A stretch of 64,000 bases of DNA from Asterochloris sp. CNOR1 (taxonomy: Eukaryota > Chlorophyta > Trebouxiophyceae > Trebouxiales > Trebouxiaceae), in assembly GCA_963969365.1 (NCBI GenBank), contig OZ017753.1, positions 2,604,001 through 2,668,000 on the forward strand. Reading direction: 5' to 3'. The position numbers and the translations under genes are program-made. The notes beneath the pieces are model-generated. The model had not been told where the DNA came from. It searched no databases and was given only the letters and a program-made list of their open reading frames with translations. Each line of letters starts with the position of its first letter. Position 1 is the stretch's first letter. Positions 47,866 through 59,330 of the stretch are shown here, piece after piece.

Positions 47866-50800
47866 TCACAGGGTTCTTTTTTTGTCAGCATTTAAAGGCG
47901 AGCTGTGTGCATCAGCCTGGGCAGCAGCCAGGCCCACCTCCTCCAGGCGGCAGTCCTCCAGCCCCTGAGCCCACTTCTCGGGGTCCACCCCCGCCTCCCT
48001 GAGCGCGTCCACCAGCGGCTGTGTCCCCTCGACCCACTTGTCCACGTCCACCCCAGCCTTGATCAGGGACTGCTCCAACGCCTCCAGGTCGTCGTCAAAG
48101 TCGATGAAGTGTGTGAACAGGTCCTCATCTGCCAGGCCAAAAGCCTCTTTGTCCGCCCGCCAGGCCTCAAAGTCAAGGCCCTGCTGGTCCATCTTTGCCT
48201 TCAGAGCTGCACGCAAAAAGGTACGCTGCTGGCCAACCTGAGACAGGCACAGTTAGCCCTGTGCTTGTTTCCTGCTTGTTCAAGGCATCAGAGCTTTAGC
48301 AGCAAATCTACACAGTGCAAGAGAGCTGCTGGAGCGTTGATGCGGACTACGCTTACTGGCACATGCCCACCTATGCGGCAGGTGCTCAGCTGCACTAAGG
48401 TGGGTTGCAAATGTATCTGTTGAAGAGTGCCGAGCGAAGTCCCAGCACAGCTTCTGCAAAGTTCATTGGAGCCCTGCCTCAGCATCATGCCAATCCAGCG
48501 CCTGGGCAGAGGCTGGCCTGTGCTTTGCATGAACAGGGTCGGGGACCACGCAACCTGCCCCCGCGCACCTTTCGAGGGCATGGTAATGGGTGACGGTGTG
48601 GGTTTGAGGGTCCACTCCGCCTTCTCCCTGAGAGCCTCCTCCCAGGCCTCGTCAGCATCAGCCTCTGCCTCGATCATGGCAGCCTCATTCTCATGGATGG
48701 TCCAGGTGCCTGCCTTAGTGTAGGCCCCCCCACCTTCCTCAAACACCTGCAGCAGGGGACAGTGTGAGCATTGCTGTGATGGCCTCGTTGTGCAGCCTTG
48801 CACAGGTCCCTGTGCATCATGTATCACATCCAGCAGGCAACAGATGCAGCCAAGCAGCCAACGGCAAGAGACACTCTTCTGGCCTCTTACAAAACCTGAA
48901 GCAGATGAGGCGCAGGAGCATCACCATGTTCAGGTTCACCGCCTGACAGCAGAGTTTGTCGCATGCACTGTGGTGGTATTTGCCTGGCATTCAGACAAGC
49001 AGCAGCCACCATTGCGCCAGCTGCAGGCAGCTGGATGGCTCCAGCCTGCAGTTGCAACACTGCTGCCTGCTCTCATGCGCCAGTACTGAACAGCCAGGCA
49101 AGGATAGGGACTCCCAGTTGCTCAGACTCCCAGTTGCTTTAGTGGGAGACACCTGCCCCCCATGCAGGACGAGGTGGTAGCAGCTCGCTGTGCCAGTCAA
49201 CTGCAAGCCAAGCCCCCTGGGTATGGGCATTCACAAGGGGGAGAAGCAGGGCAGACCAGCGTATACCCTGCTCAAGGTCAAGGGTGAGACCCATCAGCCG
49301 AGGCTCAAAGTCCAGGATGAGAGCCGCTACCCCACCTGCTGGCGCTCTGCCTGTGCTTCCTTGATTTTGCCGCCCATGACCAAGTCCTCAGACACCTGCC
49401 CCAGGTTGCGGAACTTGGCATATCTATCCAGCTTAATCTCATGCTCGCTCATGACCTTGTACCTGCACACCACAGAGTCTGTGTGGGCAGGAGCGCTTGC
49501 TTTGGGCAGGACCTTTTGCTTTGGGTAGGAGCCTGCAGTGAGTGTCCGAGCAAGCAAGAGCATGAAGGTGAGAGGCACCACCTCCCATCATGTAGGCTTC
49601 AGCACAGCGAGATGCACAGTCCAGGGGGATGGCGGTGATAGCTTGACAGCTGCAGCTGCTGCCCTCCAACACGTGCACCTTGCTATGTACAGGCAAACTC
49701 TGCATAGCATCTCAAGATCCGTCTCATATGACTTGAGCTGCTAGGCTGGCAAATGCCAGATCCCAGCGCCTATGGCACACTCACTCTGCCCAGACGTCCA
49801 TCAGCGCCTTCTTGATCTCTGGAAAAGCTAACATAGGGTCCCTGTGTGCTCCGCCCAGCGGCTCAGGAATGATGTGATCAAACACGCCAAAGCGTACCAG
49901 GTCGGGTGCTGTGATCTTGAGCGCCTCAGTGGCCTGCAAGATGATGACTGGATTCAGCTCAACTAGGAAGGGTATGCTTTGAGAGTGCCATCAATGCTGT
50001 ACCTCTGGTCACAACTTGCGCACGCAAGGTTACGCACTTTGACCGCGCAAGGCCTGCAAGCCGATGACCAAACATTAACATGTCTGCAACCCTGCAAATG
50101 ATTTGCATAGTATCAAGGGTGGCCACAGCATACAGTGCTATGAGAGCCTCTGTGGCATGCAAGGCAGCCAACCTGCAATGCACACAGGGTTGGGCACTGT
50201 GATCTAGGGTGCCTCTGGCCTGCAGGTACAGAGCCAGGGTGCCGGCATGAGCTTGAGACAGATGCGTCTGGGACATGTGGCAAGAACAGACTGGCAGCAG
50301 GGCTGCTGGCGCTGTTGCCCATGTGCTGGCTCAGGCACGAAAAACAATGCGGAGATGTGCGTGAAGCGGGCTACTGCCAGTCCAGTTCAGCTAGGCCAGG
50401 CGATTTGCCCAACACCGTTCAACAGTGCATTGCTCCAAGCAGCGGTGCCTACCCAGCGGCCAGCCAGGGTGGTAGATTGCCACCTGTGCAACACACTGAC
50501 TATAAGAATCTGGCCCAAGACCCAAGCACTGCTGCGCTGACCCCAGACATGGCCGCATGCCATGTGTCTGCCAAGCGCTGCCGCCTTTGTAGAGCAATGC
50601 AAAAGACGACCCCAACTAAGCTCGCTGGCTCTGCATTGGCCCTGCTCTGTCACAGGAGGATGGCTGTGCAAGCCTCAGGGCCTCCACTTCAGCCATAACT
50701 CATGGCCACCAGTGCACTTTGCTGCACAGAAGAGTCGTAAACACCTCACCAGTGCTGCATCAGCTCTGCTCCGCCATAAGATGGCTGCGCAGGCCTCTGG

Positions 50801-53800
50801 GCTGGCCACATAGTACACCGAGTTCTCCATGATTAGGTTGCGGTTGGCGCAGCCGATGGCCAGCGCGCCTCCTGAGCCGCCCTCTCCAATGACCACGGAG
50901 ATGATGGGCACCCGCAGGCCAAACATCTCGCGCAGATTCATGGCAATGGCCTCTCCCTACAGGGGACGGGCACGAGACAGGCTCAGGGCAGGTGGGGCTC
51001 TGACTGTGCGAGTGCCAGACACCTTACTGGAAGTCACAGCACTGGGCTCACCTTACAGGTATGGGCAACACAGTGGGCTCAGGACAGGTGGCAGCGTGTG
51101 GCAGCAAGGTGAGACGGCGGCCGCGCAGCAGACTATAAACAGGGGCCAGGCAGACGGCAACTCCAGAACAGAGGGCGGCTGCAGAGCACCGCTCGCAGAG
51201 CAGGGGCCACCAGCAGGGGCAGTTGAAAGGTGCGCTGGCTGCTCTGCCGCACAAGGGGCATGCTCTGGAGCACTTGCCAGCAGCCCTGCTGTATGTGAGA
51301 GGCAGGCAGCAGGCCATAAAGGGCAGGGGCAGCCAGGCAGCAGGGTCAACGTTGCAGGGCAGCCTCCTTGCTGGGGATGAGGGTCTTGTTCCTGCTATGC
51401 ATGCCACGCACGAGCAGGCATGCCGCGAACTTTGGGGGCCTTGAGCTACAAGTGCCTGACGTGCTGGACTGACATGAGCCCCCCCTGCCCTGCCTGGAGA
51501 CAGGGTTGTTGCAGCTGCAGCACTGCAAGGCCTGGCAGGCCCTGCTTCTCAGGTGTGTCACCAGGCAGTGTCCCTCACCGATCCCGGCCGGCTGCTCTTG
51601 GAGATGGAGGTCGTCCTGCAGCTGCCTTGCCAGCCAAGGCATGGTACAACCCCGCTTGCAAGCCAAGGTGCTGCACCACAGCCTTCTTTCTGGTGTTTGC
51701 TTCAGACACCTTGATATTTACAAAGCAGTCTCTCACCTGCCCCAAGTCCTCAGCGTTCTTCCCTGCAAAAGCGCCGGGCGTGTCCACAAAGGTGATGATG
51801 GGGAACCCAAACTTGTCGGCATGCTTCATGAAGCGCAGGGCCTTGCGATACCCATTGGGCTGGGGCATGCCGAAGTTGCGGTAGATGTTTTCCTGCAGGA
51901 GCAAGCCGCCAGAGTGTGCTCAGAGAGGCTGCACACCGGCAGGGTAGGCAACAAGCTTTTGTTTCTGGTTTGCAGCTCCACTGGGATCCCTCTGCATGGC
52001 ACAGCTGCATATGCAGTGGGGTCATTTGCACAGAATGCTGACGCTTCTCACAGCAGGGGCCACCATGTCCTGAAATGCAACTGTCTTGCTCGCTTGGCTC
52101 CCTCACCCCTCAGTCTTGCGCTGCACCACAGAACTTCGACAGCAAGGAATTCTCTGCCCTGTATGTTGTGCCTCATGATCTGAATGCACTGCCTCACCAG
52201 TACCCGCTCATGCACACTTTAGCCGCTTCAGCATCAGCGCCATCCCGACACTGGGCCAAGTTGCCCTGATGTGGCGCTGCTTCTGATGCCATGGCACATG
52301 AGGGGACCCTATCCCCATTGTTGCTGGCTAGCATGCAGGCCATTCACGCAACCTGACAATTGGCAGCACTCCCCATACAGCTCCTCGGCGGCAGAGTTGC
52401 TGAACTTCAGAGGCTGCCCCTCCCAAAAGTGCTGGTTTGGCCGCACAGTTTTGTGCTAGGCCTGCGCACCTTGGTGTTCCGCCCCTTCTGGTGCCCAATG
52501 AACATGAAGGACTCCCCGTTGATGCTGGCCAGCCCGCAGGCCAATGCAGGGTCGTCCAGCCCTGCTCTGTCGCCGTGCAGCTCCACAAACTTGTCACTGA
52601 TGTTGAGCGCAATGTCCAGAAATGTGGGGCGGTTAGGATGGCGTGCCACTTGCAGCCGCTGTACAGGGGTCAAGCGTGTGTAGGTCTCCCGCCGAAGCTG
52701 CAGGGAGGCACAACAGATGTGAGCCATGCTGGGGTGTCATGTGCTGCCTCTGCAGCTTTGATGTCAGCCTGCAGGATGATGATGATGATCCCTGGCTGCG
52801 GACAGGCGGCAGCTGTCAGACAGCGGCACATGCAACCGTTGCACGGGGGCCAAGCGTAGCTATGTCTTGCGCCGAAGCTGCAGGGAGGACCAGCAGCAGT
52901 CAGCAGATGCATGTACCTCATGTACTGAAAGTGCAGCCACTGCCAAGCTGTTCCATGCTGTCTTGCTGTACAACATGGTTGGGGATGCAGCAGGATGCGT
53001 GTCCTCAGCCGCCCTGCGATTTTGGGTGACTACTTGCCCAAAGCCATATGGTGCAGGGGACTTGGGGCATGGCCTCCAAGAGCTGCAGGTCTTCATAGGC
53101 CCCCTTGGAGCCACTGCCAGCACCCAGATCGCAGGGCAGGACGCCTGATCCAAACTGATGGTCGCCAATAAGCTTAGTCACCCTGCTCGCAATGACTGCA
53201 CATTGTGCACACAGCCAGCCGGCAGTGATGCTGCAAGGCCATGCTGATGCAGAGCAGCAGCAGCAGTTATGCTGCAGCTGCTTGCGAGCAGAGCACCATG
53301 CGAGCAGCGTGAAGTCTATGGGCTCCTGTATGACCTGGTCACCGAATGCGTTGCCACCGGCACTGATCCCTCCTCACCAGCAACATGCAGGCCCAGAGTG
53401 CAGCCAGCTTCCATTCTTGGCAGCACCAATGTCCACAGCATGAAGGGTGCATGCGTGCAATCTCTGGAGCAGCAAAGGAAACACAGAAGGCAGCAGCTGA
53501 CCTGCTCTGCCCGCACTTCCAGGTCTTTCACTGCTTCTGAGACATCCACATTGTTGACTTCAGCTACCGTCTTGACCTGCAGGCACAGGCAGTCCAGTTC
53601 AGAGCATGGCGTGCATCTCAAGGGCATTGAGCATGGCGTCCCCCAAGACACAGTGCTCACTGTGCTGCCAAGCATTCAGCAAGAACCTGATGACAGCCTT
53701 GTGCCAGCCATGAGCCTGTGCAAGGACAGTCCTTGGACGTGTACATCCTTGAGGTTGCAGGACTGCCTGTAGAGTGCTCACCTCCTTGATGCGGTTGTCC

Positions 53801-54069
53801 AGCTCCACCAAGGGCTTCTCAAAGTCGAGGACATGAGCATTCTGAGGCGCCTGCCTGATCGGGCCAAATCTGGAGAGGAGCATCTGCAGCCACTCCCTGC
53901 CACCCTTCCTGCCATCCTTGGGGGTGTCAGGGGGATCCCGGGCATCAGCCTGCACCCTTAGCCATCTCTGTCTGTGCTGCAGGGGTACTCGGAGACACCG
54001 CTTGTCGTGGCGAGGGCCGCCTGGCAACAGGGAGCCTCTGAAACTGGCCCTCGAGTCCGAGAGCAGCAT
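47866..54069 (-). CDS. accA: plastid acetyl-CoA carboxylase, carboxyltransferase subunit alpha
   Basis: This is the nucleus-encoded alpha subunit of the heteromeric plastid acetyl-CoA carboxylase, which makes malonyl-CoA for fatty acids. Exons: 54069-53782, 53576-53502, 52697-52470, 51892-51737, 50956-50750, 49933-49785, 49462-49336, 48746-48555, 48237-47866, about 597 residues. Key stretches are [126 protein letters not shown] and [22 protein letters not shown]. The Arg-rich first 45 residues are a likely transit peptide. After the CT core come about 200 extra residues, Glu/Asp-rich and helical ([12 protein letters not shown] and [13 protein letters not shown] form an imperfect repeat). The donor of exon 8 was set by phase (CAG|gttgcg). 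Confidence 0.96.
52831..52900. repeat. dead pseudo-exon: copy of the 5' edge of accA exon 3
   Basis: Bases 52651-52720 (exon start 52697 plus acceptor) and 52831-52900 align without gaps at an offset of exactly 180 bp, with about 55 of 70 matching, including a perfect ten-base block across the acceptor. On the minus strand the copy would read LRRKT then a TAG stop, against LRRETYTRL in the real exon. Confidence 0.88.
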
Positions 54070-54269
54070 GACCACCGCTCAAGCAATCTCCCCAGGCGAT
54101 CTGCCTCAGCTACTGCAGCAGGTCACCAGTGCATGCCACAAGAGCACGTCGCAGCCGCTGTTGGCTCAAGCTGAACGGCCTTGCGTATATTGCAAAGCTT
54201 TTACTTGCAAGAAGAAAAGATACAGTGACCTAAGCCAGCCATCCTGGGCTGTGCTGTTCAATTTTTGAT
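54070..54269. promoter_or_regulatory. compact divergent promoter, accA and SET-domain gene
   Basis: Only 200 bp separate the two start codons, so both genes must share this region for transcription initiation and leaders. Both products are probably plastid proteins. No TATA box is obvious. An A-rich patch (gaagaaaagatac) lies near 54212-54224. Confidence 0.55.
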
Positions 54270-57200
54270 ATGCAGGCTCCACTTTCGACCTCGAGGGATG
54301 CAGCTTTCAGAAGCTGTCTTGCTGGCAGAAATGCGTTCAGGCGATCAGCTTCACTCGGAAATAGGCAGATCAGGGCAGCAGTGCAGGAGGCCACACAGCT
54401 CAACAAGCTAAGTGACTGGCTCCAGCAAGACAGGGGCTGCTCAGTGGAGTACCTCGAGGCGTCCACAAGCGGATCTCAGCAGAGCTGGACCGTGCAGCGT
54501 GGTACACAGCAGGGGCAGGTGCTTCTGCTGCTGCATTGCTGCAAGACTTGTACCTTTGTTGTAGCACTGCATGCTGCGCACGCAACATGGGCATGCACCA
54601 AGCATTTTGTCTGTTGCAGGTGCTGTTCTCTTTGCCTGGTGACCATGCGGTCACCATGACAGACGTCCAAACAGAGCCAGCAGTGGCTGGGGTGGCGGAA
54701 GGCCGCGGGGAGCTGACAGGCCTAGCTCTTTGGCTTATGTATGAGCGCAGCAAGGTCAGTCCTGGTGCTAGGGGCTGTGGCTCAGGTTCAAGTGTAGCAA
54801 GGCCAATTGTGGTATTCACCAGGACGGAAGATCTTCTGGAGCCGGAGGAAGACGCCAAGAGAAAGCTGAGACGGTGCTCTGCTCCTGGGATAGGTGCTGA
54901 CAGAGTGCAGAGGGGTGCCTGAAATGGTGGCCAGACTGGCTTGCAACGGTGCTGAGGGAGCCGGAATTGGAATGGATGCTTTGTTCAGGCTCCAACAATT
55001 CAGCCAGGTATCGAATGAGGCACATGCGCCCCATCAATCGAGTGGCCCAGCTGGTCAGAGCTTTGAGCCCCACCTTGCTCATGGTGTCCCTCACTGCGCA
55101 GGGCAGCACTGCTTTGGCCTGGCCGGTCCTCTTTTTATGCAACCAGGCGCCTTGCGCAGCCAACCCTTGCACGAGCAGCTAGTCTGAGGCATCTGGCAGG
55201 GTGGCCGCTTTGCAATGCAGTGGACCCACTCGTGCAGAACAGCACTGCTGCCCAGGGGAGAGCAGCCCGTGGAAAGCCCACCTGACCACGAAAGTCACTC
55301 GTATCTATTTGAAGCTCTGGCTGCATCTGTGCCAGATGCTGCATGGAGGGTGACCTGTTGTGCAGCCCTCACTGGTTACTATGCTGCGGCATGCAATGAC
55401 CCTGCTGCTACAGGAGACACTGCTGCAGCAGGGAGAGCAGTCTGCTTGGAAATGGTGTGGCTCAAATGAATGCTTGCTGGCTCTGGCCGCAATGCTGCTC
55501 GCTGCTGCAGGGTGGACGCTCCTCCTGGCAACCCTTCCTGGACTCGCTGCCTGAGCAGACTGAGAGTCCCATGCTGTGGCCACGCTCGGAGCAGGAGGAG
55601 CTGCTGCAGGGCTCTCCTGTGCTGCAAGAGGCTCAGCAGCGCTCCAAGGCGCTCGATGAAGAGTGGCAGTCCCTGTCTCCTGCTCTCCCATCGCTGCTTC
55701 AGTCCTCAGGTGGGGGTCTGCATGATACCCATCGCAGCACAGGAAGCAACAGTACGCCCTGCAAGCAGCTATGTGTGTGAGAGGGACAGCTCATGCAGCA
55801 TCAAGCACTTGTTACAGTAGCAGTGTGCAGCCACCTTCTGAAAGAATCGCAAGGCTGGTCCTGTCTGTGTACCCGACATGGTTTCCTTCCCTGGCTGGGG
55901 TGAGCGCCCCTCATCCAGCAGACTTGTGTGCCACCTTGCCTACAAGCATGACCGGACTGCCTGCTCTCACAGGTGCAGACATCTTGCAGGCTATCCGTTG
56001 CGACCCTGCCTTCATGCATGACCTCACTGCTCCAGCTGGTGCAGGCGTCTCCACACAGCAGGCCTTCTGTGCAGCCTGGCATACTTCTACAGTCTGACTT
56101 CCTGCTCTGGCTGGTGCAGGCGCCTTCACTCAGCAGGCCTTTCGTGCAGCTATGTCTGTGGTCCTGGCGCATGCCACCTACCTTCAGTCCGCCAAGTGCT
56201 TTGCCCTTCTGCCCATCCTGTCCACCCTCCCCCACACCAGCAGCGACACCGGCGCCTTGATCGACTTTGACAGTGACTCCCAGTCTGTTCAACTCACAGC
56301 TCAGCGGGCCTACAGGTGAGATGCCGCCCCCTGCTCTGAATCCCGAGTTGTTCTGCAGCAGGTTGCATGGGTGCCTGGACCTCCACGGCAGCACAGGTGT
56401 TCTAGTTCTGTCATGCCTCTCAACCTCTGCCAAGCTCTGGGCCGTCAACACCAGTAGTTGACAGAATGCATGCTTGCTGACAGCCTAGCTAGGCAGATGC
56501 AGCCAGTTGACAGCAGCCATTGGTACAGCTAGCCTGCCCTGAGCGGTACCCCCGCCACGACGTGTTCCAGCACCTCATCCTGCCTGCGGGCTGTGCAGGC
56601 CCGGCGAGACCGTCATTGCCCATGAAGGCACCCCTCAGGGGCGACCTCCTGATTGCGTTCAGCAGCAGGATGCATTGCCCAGTCTGCCTCTGCCTTGGTG
56701 CAGGCCAGGCGAGCCCATCGCCACTTTTGACGGCCGGCCTGCAGGAGAGGTCCTCCTGGCCACAGGCACTGTGGAAGAGAAGCCTGAGTCCGACTTCCTG
56801 ACAGTCAGGGCCACCCTGGTGGCATCAGACAAGCTGTACGTGCAGAAGCGGGAGGTCCTGCAGGCTGAGGGTTTCTCCGACCTCGAGGACTTCCCCATAT
56901 TTGAGGACAGGATGCCCACCCAGCTGCTGGCCTACCTGCGCCTGGCACGACTGCAGAATGTGGCGGAGTTTGCCAAGGTGAGGGCAGACAGGCGGGTTGT
57001 GTTGGTGGCTCTGTGGTAACTGAGGCACATCTCACTCATACCACGGACCGTCACAGGGGCAAGAAGAAGCATTCAGGCTGACGGTTGCCATGCCTCGGTG
57101 TGGAAAGGGATCCCTGGCCTCCCTTGCGCCGGGCTCAACTGCAAACAGTGGCTGAAGATGTCGAGATGAGTATAAGCAAGGGGCTGTATGCAGAATAAAT

Positions 57201-59107
57201 TGCTCATGGCATCGCGCGTTTCAGTTTCAGCAGCAATTGCTGCCAGCCTACCTGCGCCAGACCAGCCTGCAAACATGGTTCTCACCATCCTTCACGGTGA
57301 GCAGAGCCTCTGCTTCTTGGGCTTGGCAATGTTTCTGCAGGCTGCAGCAGGGCCAGGCTGCAGACGTTGCCCAGCCTGCACAGTCTCTGTGCAGCATGGG
57401 CAGAAGCTGTGCAGATGAACAATGAAGGCAGATGCCATGTTGCGGCCAATACTGGTGTGTTGTATGTGGCTGACACCTGGATGGGCGTCAAGCCAGCAGC
57501 ACCCTCAGGCTGCGCACTGCAGGTCACACCATGAAGCTATGCAAGAGCCATGCAACTGCCCACCTGTGCTGTGCAGGTCACCTTTGAGCAGGATGTCGTG
57601 CTCAGCCAGGCCAACGAATATGAAGTGCTGCAGCTGCTCTTAGCTGACATGCGGGATCGCCTCACATCCTTCGAAGGTACACACTGCCTTGCGATGGCAC
57701 CAGAGGCATGTCTGCAGGGCAGCAGCTTGCAGAAAAGCTTGGCGGATGTCTGCTCCCTGAAACAAACCAGCCGTGGGTCTCATGTTCAGCCCCCTGGCAT
57801 GCCTTTACCTTGGTGCGACACGCCATGGCTCTTAAGGCGTGCTGGTCCTGCCAATGGACAAAGTACAAGACCTCATCACTGGGCCTAGGCTTCTACCGCT
57901 GCCAGCACTTCTCAGCCAGGTCGAACAGCTGGATCTTCAGCTCAAACATTTGCTCCTGGCCCTGTGCAGGCAGGCCGCAGCAGATTTGTTGTGTCTATTC
58001 ACAATGTGGCCCTGTGCAGGCAGATTTGGGATGCATGCAATACTGAGTGTCAGTCTCCTGTTAAATTGACCTTTTCATCAGAGGCACACCTCCTGTCCGT
58101 GTACAGGTAGCCTGGAGGATGAGCTCAAGGTGCTGCAGAATCAGCAGGCCTCCCGCCGGCAGATCATGGCGGCCCGGGTGCGCCTGGCAGAGAAGCGCAT
58201 CCTGCAGGGGACGCTGGATGCTGTGCGCAAGTGAGCTCCTGCGCTCTGTGGCAAGCTGGCTGTGTTCAAGGGCTTGTAGGTCAGGGACTATCTGGTAACA
58301 GGTGTTCAAAAGCTGTTTTCTGGCAGCCCGCAGGACACTGGACGCCATCTGCAGGTGAGCTGCTGCAGCATGTGCCGAGCTGGGTGCAACTGTGTGGAGA
58401 GCTGAGTAGCGCAACCTCTGCTGTCATAGCAGACATAGGGCGGGTGGCGCTGACAGTGCGCTGCACAAGTGGGCTGCAGCGCTCTGCTGCTGATGAGGAG
58501 CTCCGAGCATGTCTGCAGGGCATGGGCTGCCGTGGTCCAAGCCCACCAGCCATGCTGTAATGTGCCTGGAGCCTGCACGTGGCAGAGCACCCCGAGACAC
58601 TATGCTCAGTCAGCCTATTGTACCTACGTACAGCGAATGCAAGCATCAAGTGTCATGCTCTGCGCGTTGCGCCTGGCGATTGCGCATGGCAGAGCACGGC
58701 TGCACAGCAGGTGCCTTCTGCGCCGGCTGCGCCACCAGGCTGCTTTGGGTTTGGTCACACATGGCTTGGCTTCTGGCTATGCATGCAATGAGCATGGGCT
58801 GTTTGTGCTTTGGTTGAGAGATAGTTGCATGCCCTGGTTGAGCTGGCACGTCTGCTGTTCACACCCTTCCTGCGACCGGGTGTGCTGGTTGGGCATACCA
58901 GCAGCTGCTGACTGTCATGTGTGGTATCTTTGCAGGCGACTGGCACCCATTAGGGGCATTCCAACAAAGGCTGGAATGCAAGACCCCAATTCAGACTTGC
59001 TGGACATCTTTAAACAGATTGAGGACCTTCCAACAGCACCAAAGAAGTTCTTCGATGGCTTGAAAAGATGGGCAAGCGGTGATGGGGACCCAACCTGGAA
59101 GAAGTGA
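54270..59107 (+). CDS. SET-domain protein, Rubisco large-subunit methyltransferase-like
   Basis: This family pairs a SET methyltransferase fold with a C-terminal Rubisco-LSMT substrate-binding domain. Nine phase-consistent exons: 54270-54518, 54620-54754, 55511-55709, 56120-56315, 56704-56977, 57225-57296, 57577-57676, 58107-58230, 58936-59107, 506 residues. The order fits: LNKLSDWLQQDRGC, GELTGLALWLMYERSK, SSWQPFLDSLPEQ, AYRPGEPIATFDGRPAGEVLLATG, then the helical binding domain (RMPTQLLAYLRLARLQNVAEF, YEVLQLLLADMRDRL, ARVRLAEKRILQGTLDAV). Where the family has an Asn-His motif this protein reads STLPHTSS, and the SYG tyrosine region reads TFDG, so catalysis is doubtful. The Arg/Ser-rich N-terminus suggests a transit peptide. 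The last 55 residues form an extra tail ending DPTWKK. Confidence 0.84.
55891..56170. repeat. array of about four acceptor-plus-exon-edge units before SET exon 4
   Basis: Units of about 70 bp begin near 55891, 55961, 56029 and 56103. The last one is the real acceptor and exon start (56120). The unit at 56029 keeps the gtgcag acceptor and a near copy of the first 30 coding bases (cagcaggcctt block). The two earlier units are more diverged. All run in the same direction. Confidence 0.85.
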
Positions 59108-59316
59108 CCTGGTCCCTTATCAATTGACAATTTTCCTGTTCCTGGTACAACAGGCCGCCAGGACCAATAGGAGTCCTGTCAAATGAACACATTCATATGA
59201 TACACAATGTGAAATGCCAAAATCTTTATTGCAGATCAAAGTACCAGACTGTCTACCAGATGGTTGCAGATCAATCTAGGTTTGATGCTTGGTTGCCCGG
59301 AAAGGGGCAAGCAGTG

Positions 59317-59321
59317 TTACA
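59317..59321 (-). promoter_or_regulatory. UGUAA polyadenylation signal candidate for the ClpF-like gene
   Basis: TGTAA on the minus strand lies 10-14 bp after the stop codon at 59331-59333. The 223-bp gap to the convergent SET gene shows no coding sequence. Confidence 0.4.
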
Positions 59322-59330
59322 GCAAGCCCC

